Origin: Actinoplanes flavus
GTDB taxonomy: Bacteria > Actinomycetota > Actinomycetes > Mycobacteriales > Micromonosporaceae
NCBI RefSeq assembly: GCF_017592555.1
Contig: NZ_JAGFNS010000018.1
Span: 124,001 to 188,000 of the forward strand
Direction: 5' to 3'
DNA: 64,000 nucleotides
Translations under genes and position numbers: made by a program
Notes under the pieces: model-generated
The model's input: only the letters and a program-made list of their open reading frames with translations
The model's database searches: none
What the model was told of the DNA's origin: nothing
Shown here: one piece after another, positions 22,240 to 30,411 of the stretch
Layout: each line of letters opens with the position of its first letter
How positions within the stretch are numbered: the stretch's first letter is position 1

Positions 22240-23340
22240 TCACCGCCCTCCCGGCATCTGCCACGATGTGGCCCGCAGGCCGGCGCCGCCGGAGCCGCCG
22301 ACCTCCACGATCTCCACGAGCACCAGCGCGGCCGGCGTCGCCGTGGTCAGCACACAGAGCGCCGTACCCTTCGTGACCTCGACGCGCAGACCCTGCCCGA
22401 GCGGGCTGGTCCGGATCGCCCGGTCGCAACCCTCGGCGTCGGTGTCGGCACCGGCGTACCGGCTTCCCCGGGCCGCGCCGGCGCCGAGACTCAGCTGCGG
22501 CTGACGGCCGCCGCAGCGGTTCTCGTACCGCAGATCGGCCAGGTTCTCCGCGACCGCGGCGCGAGGTTCGTCGAGGTCCAGGTGGACGACCGCGGCGCAG
22601 GCCGGCTGGATCCGCAACGGCTCCTTGGCGTACGAGACCCGATATTCATCGGGACGGGCGGGGGCCGGGCTGGGCGTTTCCACCGCTGTGGATTCTTCGG
22701 TACGCCGTGCCTCTTCCGATTCTTTCGTACGCCAAGCGAGAACCACCGCCGCCACCGAGCCGGCCAGGGCCAGCAGACTCAGGAGTACGGCGAGGGCGAC
22801 CGTCGTCCGTCGTGGCGCCTTCCGCACCTTCGTCCTCGGCTCCTTCGCGGGGACCTTCGGCTCCTTGACCGGCTTGGCGTCCTCGGGCGCCGCTTCGGGG
22901 CGCGCCGTCTGTTCGTTCGCCGCCGCGGAACCCGGGGCGGGCGGTTCGGGCGTTCCCAGTGGCTGGGTGGGCCCTTCCGAGGCGGCCGGATCCGGCGCCG
23001 CCCAGGCGGCTCTCCCGTTCTGGCCCGGCGCACCGTGTTGCCTCGGGATCCGCGGCTCGCCGCTGTACTGCGAGCCGCGTGGATAGGCCGGTGCGCTCCC
23101 GCCGGCCGGTCCACGCTGGGGCGCCCCACCGGCGTACCTCGGCGCTCCGGGATGCGCGGAGGCGCTGCCGTAGGTGTGACCGGAGTGGCCGGCGGTGGGG
23201 TGCGCGCCACTCGGGTAGGTCGTACCGGAGGAGGGTCCGGCGGCCGGCCGGGGAGCGGCCCCGGGGTCCGGGGCCGCGCGGTCCGGCGGTGATGGCTGGT
23301 GGGCGGCGGGGTCGCTGGCGGCTGCGCGGAAAGCGGTCAT
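22240..23340 (-). CDS. Single-pass membrane protein with disordered N-terminus
   Basis: 366 residues, not recognised. Residues 1 to about 160 are Pro/Gly/Ala-rich and carry loose repeats with Tyr (YPSG, YGSA, YAGG, YPRG). A Lys/Pro stretch (KEPKVPAKEPRTKVRKAPRR) precedes a membrane span at about 178-201 (TVALAVLLSLLALAGSVAAVVLAW), then an extracellular domain of about 165 residues with cysteines in PACAAVV, NRCGG, AEGCDR and ALCVL. The layout matches the giant protein at 13552-18141 in miniature. It follows no operon partner; aspS lies downstream on the same strand. Confidence 0.75.
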   Translation of the reverse strand: MTAFRAAASDPAAHQPSPPDRAAPDPGAAPRPAAGPSSGTTYPSGAHPTAGHSGHTYGSASAHPGAPRYAGGAPQRGPAGGSAPAYPRGSQYSGEPRIPRQHGAPGQNGRAAWAAPDPAASEGPTQPLGTPEPPAPGSAAANEQTARPEAAPEDAKPVKEPKVPAKEPRTKVRKAPRRTTVALAVLLSLLALAGSVAAVVLAWRTKESEEARRTEESTAVETPSPAPARPDEYRVSYAKEPLRIQPACAAVVHLDLDEPRAAVAENLADLRYENRCGGRQPQLSLGAGAARGSRYAGADTDAEGCDRAIRTSPLGQGLRVEVTKGTALCVLTTATPAALVLVEIVEVGGSGGAGLRATSWQMPGGR

Positions 23341-23549
23341 ATATGACTCCGGCGACGCAGGTGAAGAAACCGGTCTATCAGTTGCTTAATCACCATAAAC
23401 ATCGTCGATCTCAGCGGCCATCCCCCGGTGAGGCGACTGATTACGGTCACACTCTCACCGGTTGCGCGGCCCGTGACTCTCCGCATGTCGGCCGGCTTCC
23501 CCCGCGCAACGCGGGAGCGCCACCACCGCACCGACTGGTGGTGCCTGCG
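23341..23549. other. Intergenic region, no supported gene
   Basis: A 209-bp stretch that is AT-richer than its surroundings (ATCAGTTGCTTAATCACC). It should contain the promoter of the minus-strand gene at 22240-23340. I see no gene or confident terminator; a 64-codon minus frame here lacks coding character. Confidence 0.5.
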
Positions 23550-24494
23550 CTATCCGTCTGCGGGGTCAAGGGTGTGCGGGCGGAACCAACCATCAGTCAG
23601 GACCGGGACCACAGTGCTCGCACCCGCATCGGCGGCGGTCGCGACGTCGGCTTCGAAACCCTTCGCGGTCAGCTCGCGCCCGGAGACGGACGCGGCCAGC
23701 GCGGCGGGCAGGTCGACGGCGACCGCCCGGTAGGCCGCGATCGCCGCACCGGCCTCGAAGGACACACCGTCCGGCTCCGGTGGACCGGCGACGAAAGCGT
23801 CGAGGAACGCGCCGGCGCCCCAGAGATCCTCGGCGGCCGGGCGCAGCGCATCGTCCGGCCAGCGTTCACCCGCCGCGACCACGGCGACCGGCCGCCCCGC
23901 CGCCCGGCGCCGAACCCAGGCGGCCGCGGCCGCGGCGTTGCGCAGGCTCACACCGACCACTGTGGCGCCGGTCGCCGCCATGCGGGCGGAGATCGCCGAA
24001 CCGTTGGGCGAGGGCAGAACCAGCCGCTCGATACGCCGGTGCGCCGCCGCCCGGGCGATGGTCGGCGGCGAGAGGCTGACGCTCGCCGCCGACCCCGCCT
24101 CCGACCCCGCCGCCGATCCCGCCGCCGATCCCGTCTCTGATCCCGCCGCCGATCCCACCGCCGATCCCACCGCCGATCCCGTCTCTGATCCCGCCGCCGA
24201 TCCCACCGCCGATCCCACCGCCGATCCCGTCTCTGATCCCGCCGCCGATCTCGCCGCCATGCGGCCGACCGCGAGTTCGGCCCGGTGCCGGGCGGCCGCG
24301 GAGACCGCCGACGCGTCCCGCCAGGGGTAGGGCAACACCGAGATGCCGTGCTCCGCCGCCACGGTGAGAGCCGTGGTGAAGGACAACACGTCCACGACAA
24401 CCACACAGGCGGCGCCGTCGGCGATCCGGTCCGCACCGGCCGGACCCCAGTCGAACCGCACTCGATAAGCGCCCTGCCCGAACACCTCCCTCAT
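23550..24494 (-). CDS. ComB-like 2-phosphosulfolactate phosphatase family protein with repeat insertion
   Basis: Family members hydrolyse 2-phosphosulfolactate in coenzyme M or sulfolactate metabolism; in actinomycetes the true substrate is unknown. Motifs: VVVDVLSFTTALTVAA, LPSPNGSAISA, VGVSLRNAAAAAAWV, VVAAGERWPDDALRPAAEDLWGAGA, and a C-terminal SGRELTAKGFEADV. 314 residues from ATG 24494. Residues about 81-134 are a Gly-Ser tandem repeat (GSETGSAVGSAVGSAA units) inserted between the first motif and the SPNGS block. The start overlaps the stop of the upstream gene (ATGA). Confidence 0.8.
   Translation of the reverse strand: MREVFGQGAYRVRFDWGPAGADRIADGAACVVVVDVLSFTTALTVAAEHGISVLPYPWRDASAVSAAARHRAELAVGRMAARSAAGSETGSAVGSAVGSAAGSETGSAVGSAVGSAAGSETGSAAGSAAGSEAGSAASVSLSPPTIARAAAHRRIERLVLPSPNGSAISARMAATGATVVGVSLRNAAAAAAWVRRRAAGRPVAVVAAGERWPDDALRPAAEDLWGAGAFLDAFVAGPPEPDGVSFEAGAAIAAYRAVAVDLPAALAASVSGRELTAKGFEADVATAADAGASTVVPVLTDGWFRPHTLDPADG
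24091..24252 (-). repeat. 48-bp/12-bp in-frame minisatellite in the ComB-like gene
   Basis: Perfect 48-bp period: GTCTCTGATC begins at 24133, 24181 and 24229 on the plus strand, with GATCCC(G/A)CCGCC 12-bp subunits between. It encodes GSxx tetrapeptides. The array is fully in frame. Confidence 0.95.
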
Positions 24495-24832
24495 CGGAAC
24501 TCGTGCACCACCTCGATGAGGCCGACGATGTGATCGTTGAACTCCTCGAGCTCCTCGGCCGGAACCCACAACTCGAGGATGCTGTCGCCACCGGCCTGCC
24601 GGACCGGGTACCGGGAAGCGAACCCGGCGTCGACCTCGAACCGGGTCACATACCCGGTTCCGGACGCCGGGACGTTCCAGTCCCTAGCGATCATGATCGC
24701 GTAATCCTCGTTCAGCACCGGATAGAAGATCGGCTGGTCCGGCAGGCGTGCCGGCCAGCGCCGCCATCCCGAGGAACGGACCAGGTCCAGCTCCCGCGGA
24801 CCGGTCGGCCGCCACAGGGTCAGGGTCGTCAC
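24491..24832 (-). CDS. Small conserved protein of the 'ADP-ribosylation/crystallin J1' type
   Basis: 113 residues from GTG 24832: TLTLWRPTGPRELDLVRSSG, then LPDQPIFYPVLNEDYAIMIARDWN, YVTRFEVDAGFASRYPVRQAGG and LWVPAEELEEFNDHIVGLIEVVHEFR. This matches small bacterial proteins often labelled ADP-ribosylation/crystallin J1; the name is historical and the function is unproven. No strong Shine-Dalgarno is seen before the GTG, and the frame stays open upstream to 25093. Its stop overlaps the start of the ComB-like gene, so the two are co-transcribed. Confidence 0.75.
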   Translation of the reverse strand: MTTLTLWRPTGPRELDLVRSSGWRRWPARLPDQPIFYPVLNEDYAIMIARDWNVPASGTGYVTRFEVDAGFASRYPVRQAGGDSILELWVPAEELEEFNDHIVGLIEVVHEFR

Positions 24833-25008
24833 AGGCGGCAGTCTGGCACGGCGATCTCCCACACGCTTCCCGTTTACCTCCCGCCCGCCCTCACCGATGT
24901 CGACCGGGAACGGGAGGCCGTCTCGATCGGGGTCGGCGCCCCGGCCCGCCATCTGCCGCTCTACCGCCGGTCGATGGAGAATGGCGCTCGCCTGCTGGTC
25001 GAACCTCC

Positions 25009-26199
25009 TCAGAAGTAGGTGTGCAGCACGTCGACCACCCGCCGCTGCTCGTCGACGACCGGGATGTCCCGCCACTTGTCGAAGGCGGTGCACGGATGCG
25101 AGATCCCGAACCGGACGAGATCGCCCGGCCCGAGAACGACCCCGTCGACCTGGAGATAGGTGTGGTGATCGTTCAGTTTCGTGACCCGCAGACCCTCCGC
25201 TGACTCGATCACCCCGTCTGGTCGCCGAATCTCCAGGGGAACCGGTAGTCCTTCGTCGAACGGGGCGTCCCGCTTGCCCATGCCGGCGAGCGCGAGCCCC
25301 GGCTCGGGCGCCGAGAGCACCTGGGCCCAGATCTCCAGGGCCGCGGCGAGCGGGCCCTCGTCGGGCACCCGGACGAACGGGGTCCGCTCCCGGTAGAAGC
25401 CGTCGTCATGGGTGACCGAGGCGCCACTGCGCAGAACGAGCCTGGCTGCCACGTCGAGGCCGGCCAATCTGTCGGCGACCCGGTCGAACCAGGCGCTGCC
25501 TCCGGCCGAGACGATCGGGCGCTCCGGCAGCAGACCGGCCCCGCTCAGCCGGGCCACACCGGCGACGAGCCGGTCCAGGAACGTGTCCACACTGTCCTGG
25601 TCGGGCAGCTGGCCCTCATACCCGGTGACCCCGGCGAGCTCGAGGCCGGGAGCAGCGGCGACGGCACGGGCCACCGTCTCCATCTCGTCGAGGGTCCGCA
25701 CCCCGGTCCGCCCGCCGGCGTGCCCCAGCTCGACGAGGACTCGCAACGGCCCACCCGTCGCGGCCGCCGCGTCCACACCGGCGACCGAGTCGACCTGGAA
25801 GTAGACCTCCCATCCGGCGGCGCTCTCGGTGGCCAGCCAGCGCAGCGCCGTCGGGTCGAGGATCTCGTTGGCGATCAGCACCCGTTCCACCGCGAGCCGC
25901 CGCATCACCAGCGCCTGATGGGGCGTGGCCACGGTCATCCCCCACGCCCCGGCCCGTAGTTGGGCGTCGAGCAGACCCGGGGCCATCGTCGTCTTGGCAT
26001 GCGGGGCGAACTCCAGTCCGTGCCGCCGGCAGTAGGCCGCCATCGTGGCGATGTTCGCCTCCACCGCGTCCCGCCGGACCACCAGCAACGGCCAGCTGAA
26101 GCCACCGTCGAAGATGCCGGGTCGTTCGGCCGCGAGACGGGCGGGATCCCACGCCTCGTCCGGAGCCCAGAAACCCTTGCTCCGCCAGTCGATCGTCAT
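25009..26199 (-). CDS. PLP-dependent D-threonine aldolase / D-serine dehydratase-like enzyme
   Basis: Fold-type III (alanine-racemase-like) pyridoxal phosphate enzyme. The PLP lysine is K69 in FAPHAKTTMAPGL. The C-terminal beta domain carries NDHHTYL and the metal-binding pair in ISHPCTAFDKW, as in eukaryotic-type D-serine dehydratases and D-threonine aldolases. 396 residues, cytoplasmic. The product of a D-serine-type dehydration is an enamine, and a RidA gene lies in the same cluster, which favours deaminase over aldolase activity (inference). ATG 26199 gives MTIDWRSKGFWAPD. Confidence 0.82.
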   Translation of the reverse strand: MTIDWRSKGFWAPDEAWDPARLAAERPGIFDGGFSWPLLVVRRDAVEANIATMAAYCRRHGLEFAPHAKTTMAPGLLDAQLRAGAWGMTVATPHQALVMRRLAVERVLIANEILDPTALRWLATESAAGWEVYFQVDSVAGVDAAAATGGPLRVLVELGHAGGRTGVRTLDEMETVARAVAAAPGLELAGVTGYEGQLPDQDSVDTFLDRLVAGVARLSGAGLLPERPIVSAGGSAWFDRVADRLAGLDVAARLVLRSGASVTHDDGFYRERTPFVRVPDEGPLAAALEIWAQVLSAPEPGLALAGMGKRDAPFDEGLPVPLEIRRPDGVIESAEGLRVTKLNDHHTYLQVDGVVLGPGDLVRFGISHPCTAFDKWRDIPVVDEQRRVVDVLHTYF

Positions 26200-26237
26200 T
26201 TCGCTCCCCTTCGCCGCCGGCTGCCAGACTGCACCTC

Positions 26238-27158
26238 ATGGTCGGTATCGCGCTCCCCGATTCGTTCGTCCGCAATGTCGAGGAATGCTGGGGCGAAGCC
26301 GGTACCCAGTGGCTGGCCGGATTGCCCGGCATCGCCGACCGGGTGATGCGCGACTGGGAGCTGCGGCCGGCCGGCCGCCTCCCGCTGAGCATGAACTGGG
26401 TGACCCGGGTCCGCCGCGCGGACGGAACGACCGCGGTCCTCAAATTGGGCGTCCCGGACAGCGACCACCTCCGGGACGAGGCGGCGGCGCTGGAGTGTTT
26501 CGCCGGTCGCGGGGCGATCACCGTGCTGGCCCGCGACGAGGTCCGGGGCGCTCTGCTGCTGGAGGAGGCCCGGCCCGGCACTCCGGTGAGCGCGCTCGTG
26601 CCGGCGCGGGACGAAGCGGCGACGGCCGCCCTGATCGAGGTCGCCAAGCGGCTGCATCGCCCGGCACCACCGGATGCGCCGCTGCCCGAGCTCGCCGATC
26701 GCAGCGCCTCCTTCGCCAGGCACCTGCGCCGCTTCCCCGGTGACGAGCCGCTGCCCCGGCACCTCGTGAAGCGGGCCGGAGGCCTTTTCACCGAGCTCTG
26801 CTCCAGCGCCACCGAGCGGGTGGTGCTGCACGGCGACCTGCACCACGACAACGTGCTGGCCGCGGAACGGGAACCGTGGCTGGCCATCGACCCGCACGGC
26901 GTGGTCGGCGATCCCGGTTACGAGATCGGCGCCATGCTCTACAACCCCGATCCGCTCGACCCGGACGACACCGTCCTCGATCTGGTTCCGGCTCGGATGG
27001 AACAGCTCGCCGACGGCCTCGGCATGCCGATGGACCGGGTGGTGGCCTGGGGCTTCGTGCAGGCGGTGCTCTCCGAGGTGTGGACCTTCGAAGGAGACGG
27101 GGTCATGACCGGCCGGCCGCTGCGACTGGCCCGGCGGCTGTTGCCGATGCTGTCCTGA
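26238..27158 (+). CDS. APH-family phosphotransferase (streptomycin 6-kinase-like)
   Basis: 306 residues with the kinase-like fold of aminoglycoside phosphotransferases: the catalytic loop HGDLHHDNVLAA (about 198-209), the metal motif WLAIDPHGVVGDPGYEIGAML, and an upstream ALLLEEARPGTPV. The segment after IDPHG resembles APH(6) enzymes. Whether it inactivates an antibiotic or phosphorylates an endogenous sugar cannot be told from sequence; its place inside an amino-sugar cluster makes the latter worth considering. It reads away from the PLP enzyme gene with a 38-bp gap. Confidence 0.82.
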   Translation: MVGIALPDSFVRNVEECWGEAGTQWLAGLPGIADRVMRDWELRPAGRLPLSMNWVTRVRRADGTTAVLKLGVPDSDHLRDEAAALECFAGRGAITVLARDEVRGALLLEEARPGTPVSALVPARDEAATAALIEVAKRLHRPAPPDAPLPELADRSASFARHLRRFPGDEPLPRHLVKRAGGLFTELCSSATERVVLHGDLHHDNVLAAEREPWLAIDPHGVVGDPGYEIGAMLYNPDPLDPDDTVLDLVPARMEQLADGLGMPMDRVVAWGFVQAVLSEVWTFEGDGVMTGRPLRLARRLLPMLS

Positions 27159-27169
27159 GACGGGCGCCG

Positions 27170-28798
27170 TCATGTCGCCACCCGCCGCAGGCCGGCGGTC
27201 ATCTCGTGCAGCTCGGCCAGCCGGCCGGCCAGGTCACGGGGATGGCCCGGGGCGTCGGGCCGGGCGTCCCACGGCCGGGGGCCGGTGAGCGGCCGATAGC
27301 CGACGCCGAGTGCGTCGAGACGGGCCAGATGGGCGGGCAGCCGCGCGGAGAATCCGGCGAAGTCCCGCTCGGGCGGCCCCCAGACCGTCTCGGCGAACGC
27401 GCAGAGCCGGGGGAAGGCCTGGTAGTCGACCCGGCGGGCGGACTCCAGATGCTCGGTCCAGACGTTGGCCTGCCCGCCGAGAACCAGGGCGGCCTCGGAC
27501 ACGCTGAGCCCGGCCGGGACGGGGTCGAACGCGAACACGTCGGCGAGGGTCAGCCGGGTGCCGACCGGTGTCGGCTCCCCGGGGTCGTCGGACTGCCGGT
27601 AGTCGAGGTAGACCGCGATGTCGGGACAGGCCACCACCTGATGCCCGGCGCGAACCGCGTGGGTGGTGGGCTCGCGCCCCCGCCAGGCGGCGACGACCGC
27701 GCCGGGCGGCGCCCCTCCGGCCAGGATCTCGTCCCACCCGAACAACCGGCGGCCCCGGCTGGCGAGATGCTCGGCCAGCCGTGCGGTGAACCAGGGCTGC
27801 AACTCGTGCGGGCCGGCCAGCCCCTCGGCGCTGATCCGCTCCCGGGCGGACGGGCTGTCCCGCCACTCCGTGGTCGGGCACTCGTCGCCGCCGATGCCGA
27901 TCAGCTCGCCGGGAAAGACGTCGCAGACGTGGTCGAGCACGGCCCGGCAGAAGTCGAGCGCCGCCGGGCCGACATTCAGGACGTGCTCGGATATCCCCCA
28001 GGCGGTGCGCACCGGGCCCGCGAACCCGTTGCCCAGCTCGGGGTAGGCCGCGATGGCCGCCTGCATGTGACCCGGCATGTCGACCTCGGGGACGACGGTG
28101 ATGTGGCGCGCGGCCGCGAACGCCACGATCTCGCGCAGGTCGTCGGTCGTGTAGTAGCCCCCGTGCGGCCGCCCGTCATAGCGCTCGTGGCCACGCGAGC
28201 CGAGCATGCTGGTGGACCGCCACGAGGCGACCTCGGTGAGCCGGGGCAGGCCGGGCACCTCGATCCGCCACCCCTGGTCGTCGGTGAGGTGCAGATGCAG
28301 CACGTTGAGCTTGTGGAAGGCGGCCAGGTCGATGAAGCGGAGCACGTCGGAGACGGGCATGAAGTGGCGGGCCACGTCGAGGAGCACGCCACGCCAGGCG
28401 AACCTCGGCTCGTCCGCGATCCGGTGAGCGGGGATCTCCCAGGGACCGGCCGAGATCGCCGCCCCGCGCAACGCCGCCGGGGGCAGGAGCTGACGCAACG
28501 TCTGCGCCCCGTAGAAGACGCCCGCGGCGGAACCGCCCGCGATGTGCACGCCGGCCGGGGCCACGTCGAGCAGGTAACCCTCGGCCGGGAGGTCCGGATC
28601 GAGACGCATCCGGATGCCGCCCTCGCCGGGTGACAGCAAGCACCCGGTCGCCGGGCCGAGCGCCGCCCGCAACCATCCGGAGACCGCCTCCGTCCCCGGA
28701 TCGGCTGACAGGCTGGTGGCGGTCTCGAGCCGGAAGGCCCCGGCCGAGGAGGTCACCGCCCGCGGGAGCGGGATCAGGCTCGTAACTGGTTCGTTCAC
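27170..28798 (-). CDS. Beta-N-acetylhexosaminidase, GH20
   Basis: Removes terminal GlcNAc/GalNAc by substrate-assisted catalysis. 542 residues with an N-terminal GH20b-like domain and the TIM barrel: RGVLLDVARHFMPV, NVLHLHLTDDQGWRIE, VPEVDMPGHMQAAIAAYPEL, and the catalytic pair in GIGGDECP (about residues 299-304, Asp-Glu). No signal peptide is visible, so it probably acts in the cytoplasm on imported oligosaccharides or wall fragments. It starts at GTG 28798 with AAGGAGGTTCC. It is divergent from the regulator gene at 28873. Confidence 0.93.
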   Translation of the reverse strand: MNEPVTSLIPLPRAVTSSAGAFRLETATSLSADPGTEAVSGWLRAALGPATGCLLSPGEGGIRMRLDPDLPAEGYLLDVAPAGVHIAGGSAAGVFYGAQTLRQLLPPAALRGAAISAGPWEIPAHRIADEPRFAWRGVLLDVARHFMPVSDVLRFIDLAAFHKLNVLHLHLTDDQGWRIEVPGLPRLTEVASWRSTSMLGSRGHERYDGRPHGGYYTTDDLREIVAFAAARHITVVPEVDMPGHMQAAIAAYPELGNGFAGPVRTAWGISEHVLNVGPAALDFCRAVLDHVCDVFPGELIGIGGDECPTTEWRDSPSARERISAEGLAGPHELQPWFTARLAEHLASRGRRLFGWDEILAGGAPPGAVVAAWRGREPTTHAVRAGHQVVACPDIAVYLDYRQSDDPGEPTPVGTRLTLADVFAFDPVPAGLSVSEAALVLGGQANVWTEHLESARRVDYQAFPRLCAFAETVWGPPERDFAGFSARLPAHLARLDALGVGYRPLTGPRPWDARPDAPGHPRDLAGRLAELHEMTAGLRRVAT

Positions 28799-28838
28799 GG
28801 AACCTCCTTGACCACGCTGTCGTCATGGAGGACGCTAA

Positions 28839-28860
28839 TACGCACCACATACGAACCACA
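28839..28860. promoter_or_regulatory. Tandem 11-bp direct repeat in the divergent promoter region
   Basis: TACGCACCACA is followed directly by TACGAACCACA (10 of 11 identical). The spacing is one helical turn, and the repeat lies in the 74-bp region between the GH20 and regulator genes, just upstream of the regulator's AGAGGAG Shine-Dalgarno. It is a candidate operator for the adjacent regulator. Confidence 0.5.
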
Positions 28861-28872
28861 AGAGGAGCGGCG

Positions 28873-30411
28873 ATGATCATCGGTTTGGTGGTGCACGCCG
28901 GCCACCGGGAGCGTTTCGCCGAGGCCGCGCGCACGCTCACCGGAGTCTCCTTCTCCTGGGCCGTCTACGAGAGCGAGGAGCAGATCCGTGATCGGGTCGG
29001 CGAGCTGCTGGCCACCGGCGGGCTCGACGGACTGCTGCTCGGCCTGGTCCCCTGGTCGCGGGCCCGTGACCTGATCCCGGCCGGCCTGCCCGTCGCGGTC
29101 ACCCGGTCGGCCGCTCTCGACCTGGCCCTGGCCTGGGCCCGGGCTCGCGGCAACGGCTGGCCGGCCACCCCGGTCAGCATCGACACGTTCGCCACCGAGA
29201 CGGTCGACGAGGTCGCCGCGGCGCTCGATCTCGACCGGTCCGCCGTCGCCACGCTGCCGTTCGATCCGGAGCAGTCGCTCGCCGAGGTGGTGCGGTTCCA
29301 CCGCGCCCATCTGGAGAGCACCGGCGCGAGCTATGTGATCACCGTGCGGACCGGTGTCGCCGCCGCCCTCGACGGCCGCGCCGCCGTCCTGCACGCGCTG
29401 GCCACCCCGGGCACGATCCGCGCCGACCTGCACGAGCTGGCTCTGCGGATCCGCCGGCGGCGGGCCGACGAGCAGCGGTTCGCGGCCGCCGTCTTCCGCT
29501 CCCCGGAGACGGGCGCGCGGGCCGCCCTGCGCCGGGCCCTGGCGGAGGTCCCGGAGCTGAGCGACGCCTGGATGGAGGAGCACAGCACACGTGACGTGGT
29601 GGCGTTCGCGCCGGCCGCCGTCTTCGAGAGGTTCACCCGGCACTGGGTGACGGCCCCGGTCTCCTGGCACGACACCACCGAGCGGGAGGGCGGGCCGGTG
29701 GGCGCGTTCGCCGGGTTCGGCATCGGCCCGTCGGCCCGGCACAGCGTGTCCCTCGCCGAGCAGGCGGCCGACCGGGCGGAGCGTGACGGTGCCCCCACCG
29801 CCTATCTGATCACCGACGACGGCGTGATGATCGGCCCGATGGGCGGTGCGGGCGGATCGCCGCTCACGTATACGTATCGTCAGCACGGCGGCCTGGAAGA
29901 GCTGGCCGGCCGGGCCGGCCTGAGCCCGGCCACACTGTCCCGTCTCACCGCGCTGGAGCGTTCCCTCGCAGGCCGGCCGGTCTCACCCGGCGAGGTGGCG
30001 GAGGCGCTCGGCATCACCGACCCGAGCGGCCGGCGGCTCATCCGCAAGCTCACCGAGGCGGGCTTGGCTGTCGCGGAGGGCAGCACCCAGCCACATCACA
30101 AGGGCCGCCCCGCACGCCTCTACCGCCTGGCGATCACCGCCGCACTCACCGCGAGCCGCACCGCCGCGCCGCCGGACACCGACCACCCCGCCAACGCTCA
30201 GCACGACCGTCCTCCCACCGCGAGCCGCACCCCCACACCGCCGGACATCGATCACCCGGCCAACAGTCAGCACGACCGCCTCCTCACCGAGGCCGAGCCG
30301 GGCTCTCTCCGCCACCCGCTCCTCTCCGCTCGGGACGCCGGCACCCCGGCCGTGTCATCACCCGACGGCGCCGAGGGGACCGGCCATGTGGTGGGCGGTG
30401 CTCGCGGATGA
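28873..30411 (+). CDS. Multidomain regulator: sensor, GTP-cyclohydrolase-III/GGDEF-like core, winged helix
   Basis: 512 residues, family name not certain. The N-terminal ~200 residues (IIGLVVHAGHRERFAEAARTL...LLLGLVPWSRA) resemble a PrpR-type sensor fold. The middle part VGAFAGFGIGPSARHSVSLAEQAADRAERDG...AYLITDDG has the small-residue pattern of GGDEF-related nucleotide cyclase folds. The following region (LSRLTALERSLAGRPVSPGEVAEALGITDPSGRRLIRKLTEAGLA) is a winged helix. The C-terminal ~85 residues are disordered with an internal duplication (DTDHPANAQHDRPPTASRTP). The ATG at 28873 follows AGAGGAG, and the stop overlaps the amidohydrolase start (ATGA), so it probably controls that operon. Confidence 0.7.
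   Translation: MIIGLVVHAGHRERFAEAARTLTGVSFSWAVYESEEQIRDRVGELLATGGLDGLLLGLVPWSRARDLIPAGLPVAVTRSAALDLALAWARARGNGWPATPVSIDTFATETVDEVAAALDLDRSAVATLPFDPEQSLAEVVRFHRAHLESTGASYVITVRTGVAAALDGRAAVLHALATPGTIRADLHELALRIRRRRADEQRFAAAVFRSPETGARAALRRALAEVPELSDAWMEEHSTRDVVAFAPAAVFERFTRHWVTAPVSWHDTTEREGGPVGAFAGFGIGPSARHSVSLAEQAADRAERDGAPTAYLITDDGVMIGPMGGAGGSPLTYTYRQHGGLEELAGRAGLSPATLSRLTALERSLAGRPVSPGEVAEALGITDPSGRRLIRKLTEAGLAVAEGSTQPHHKGRPARLYRLAITAALTASRTAAPPDTDHPANAQHDRPPTASRTPTPPDIDHPANSQHDRLLTEAEPGSLRHPLLSARDAGTPAVSSPDGAEGTGHVVGGARG

Noticed and set aside
23337-23531. 64-codon minus frame upstream of the membrane protein gene at 22240.
   Set aside because: Although it overlaps the next start as ATGA, it has no ribosome binding site and no recognisable pattern, and the stretch looks like promoter DNA.
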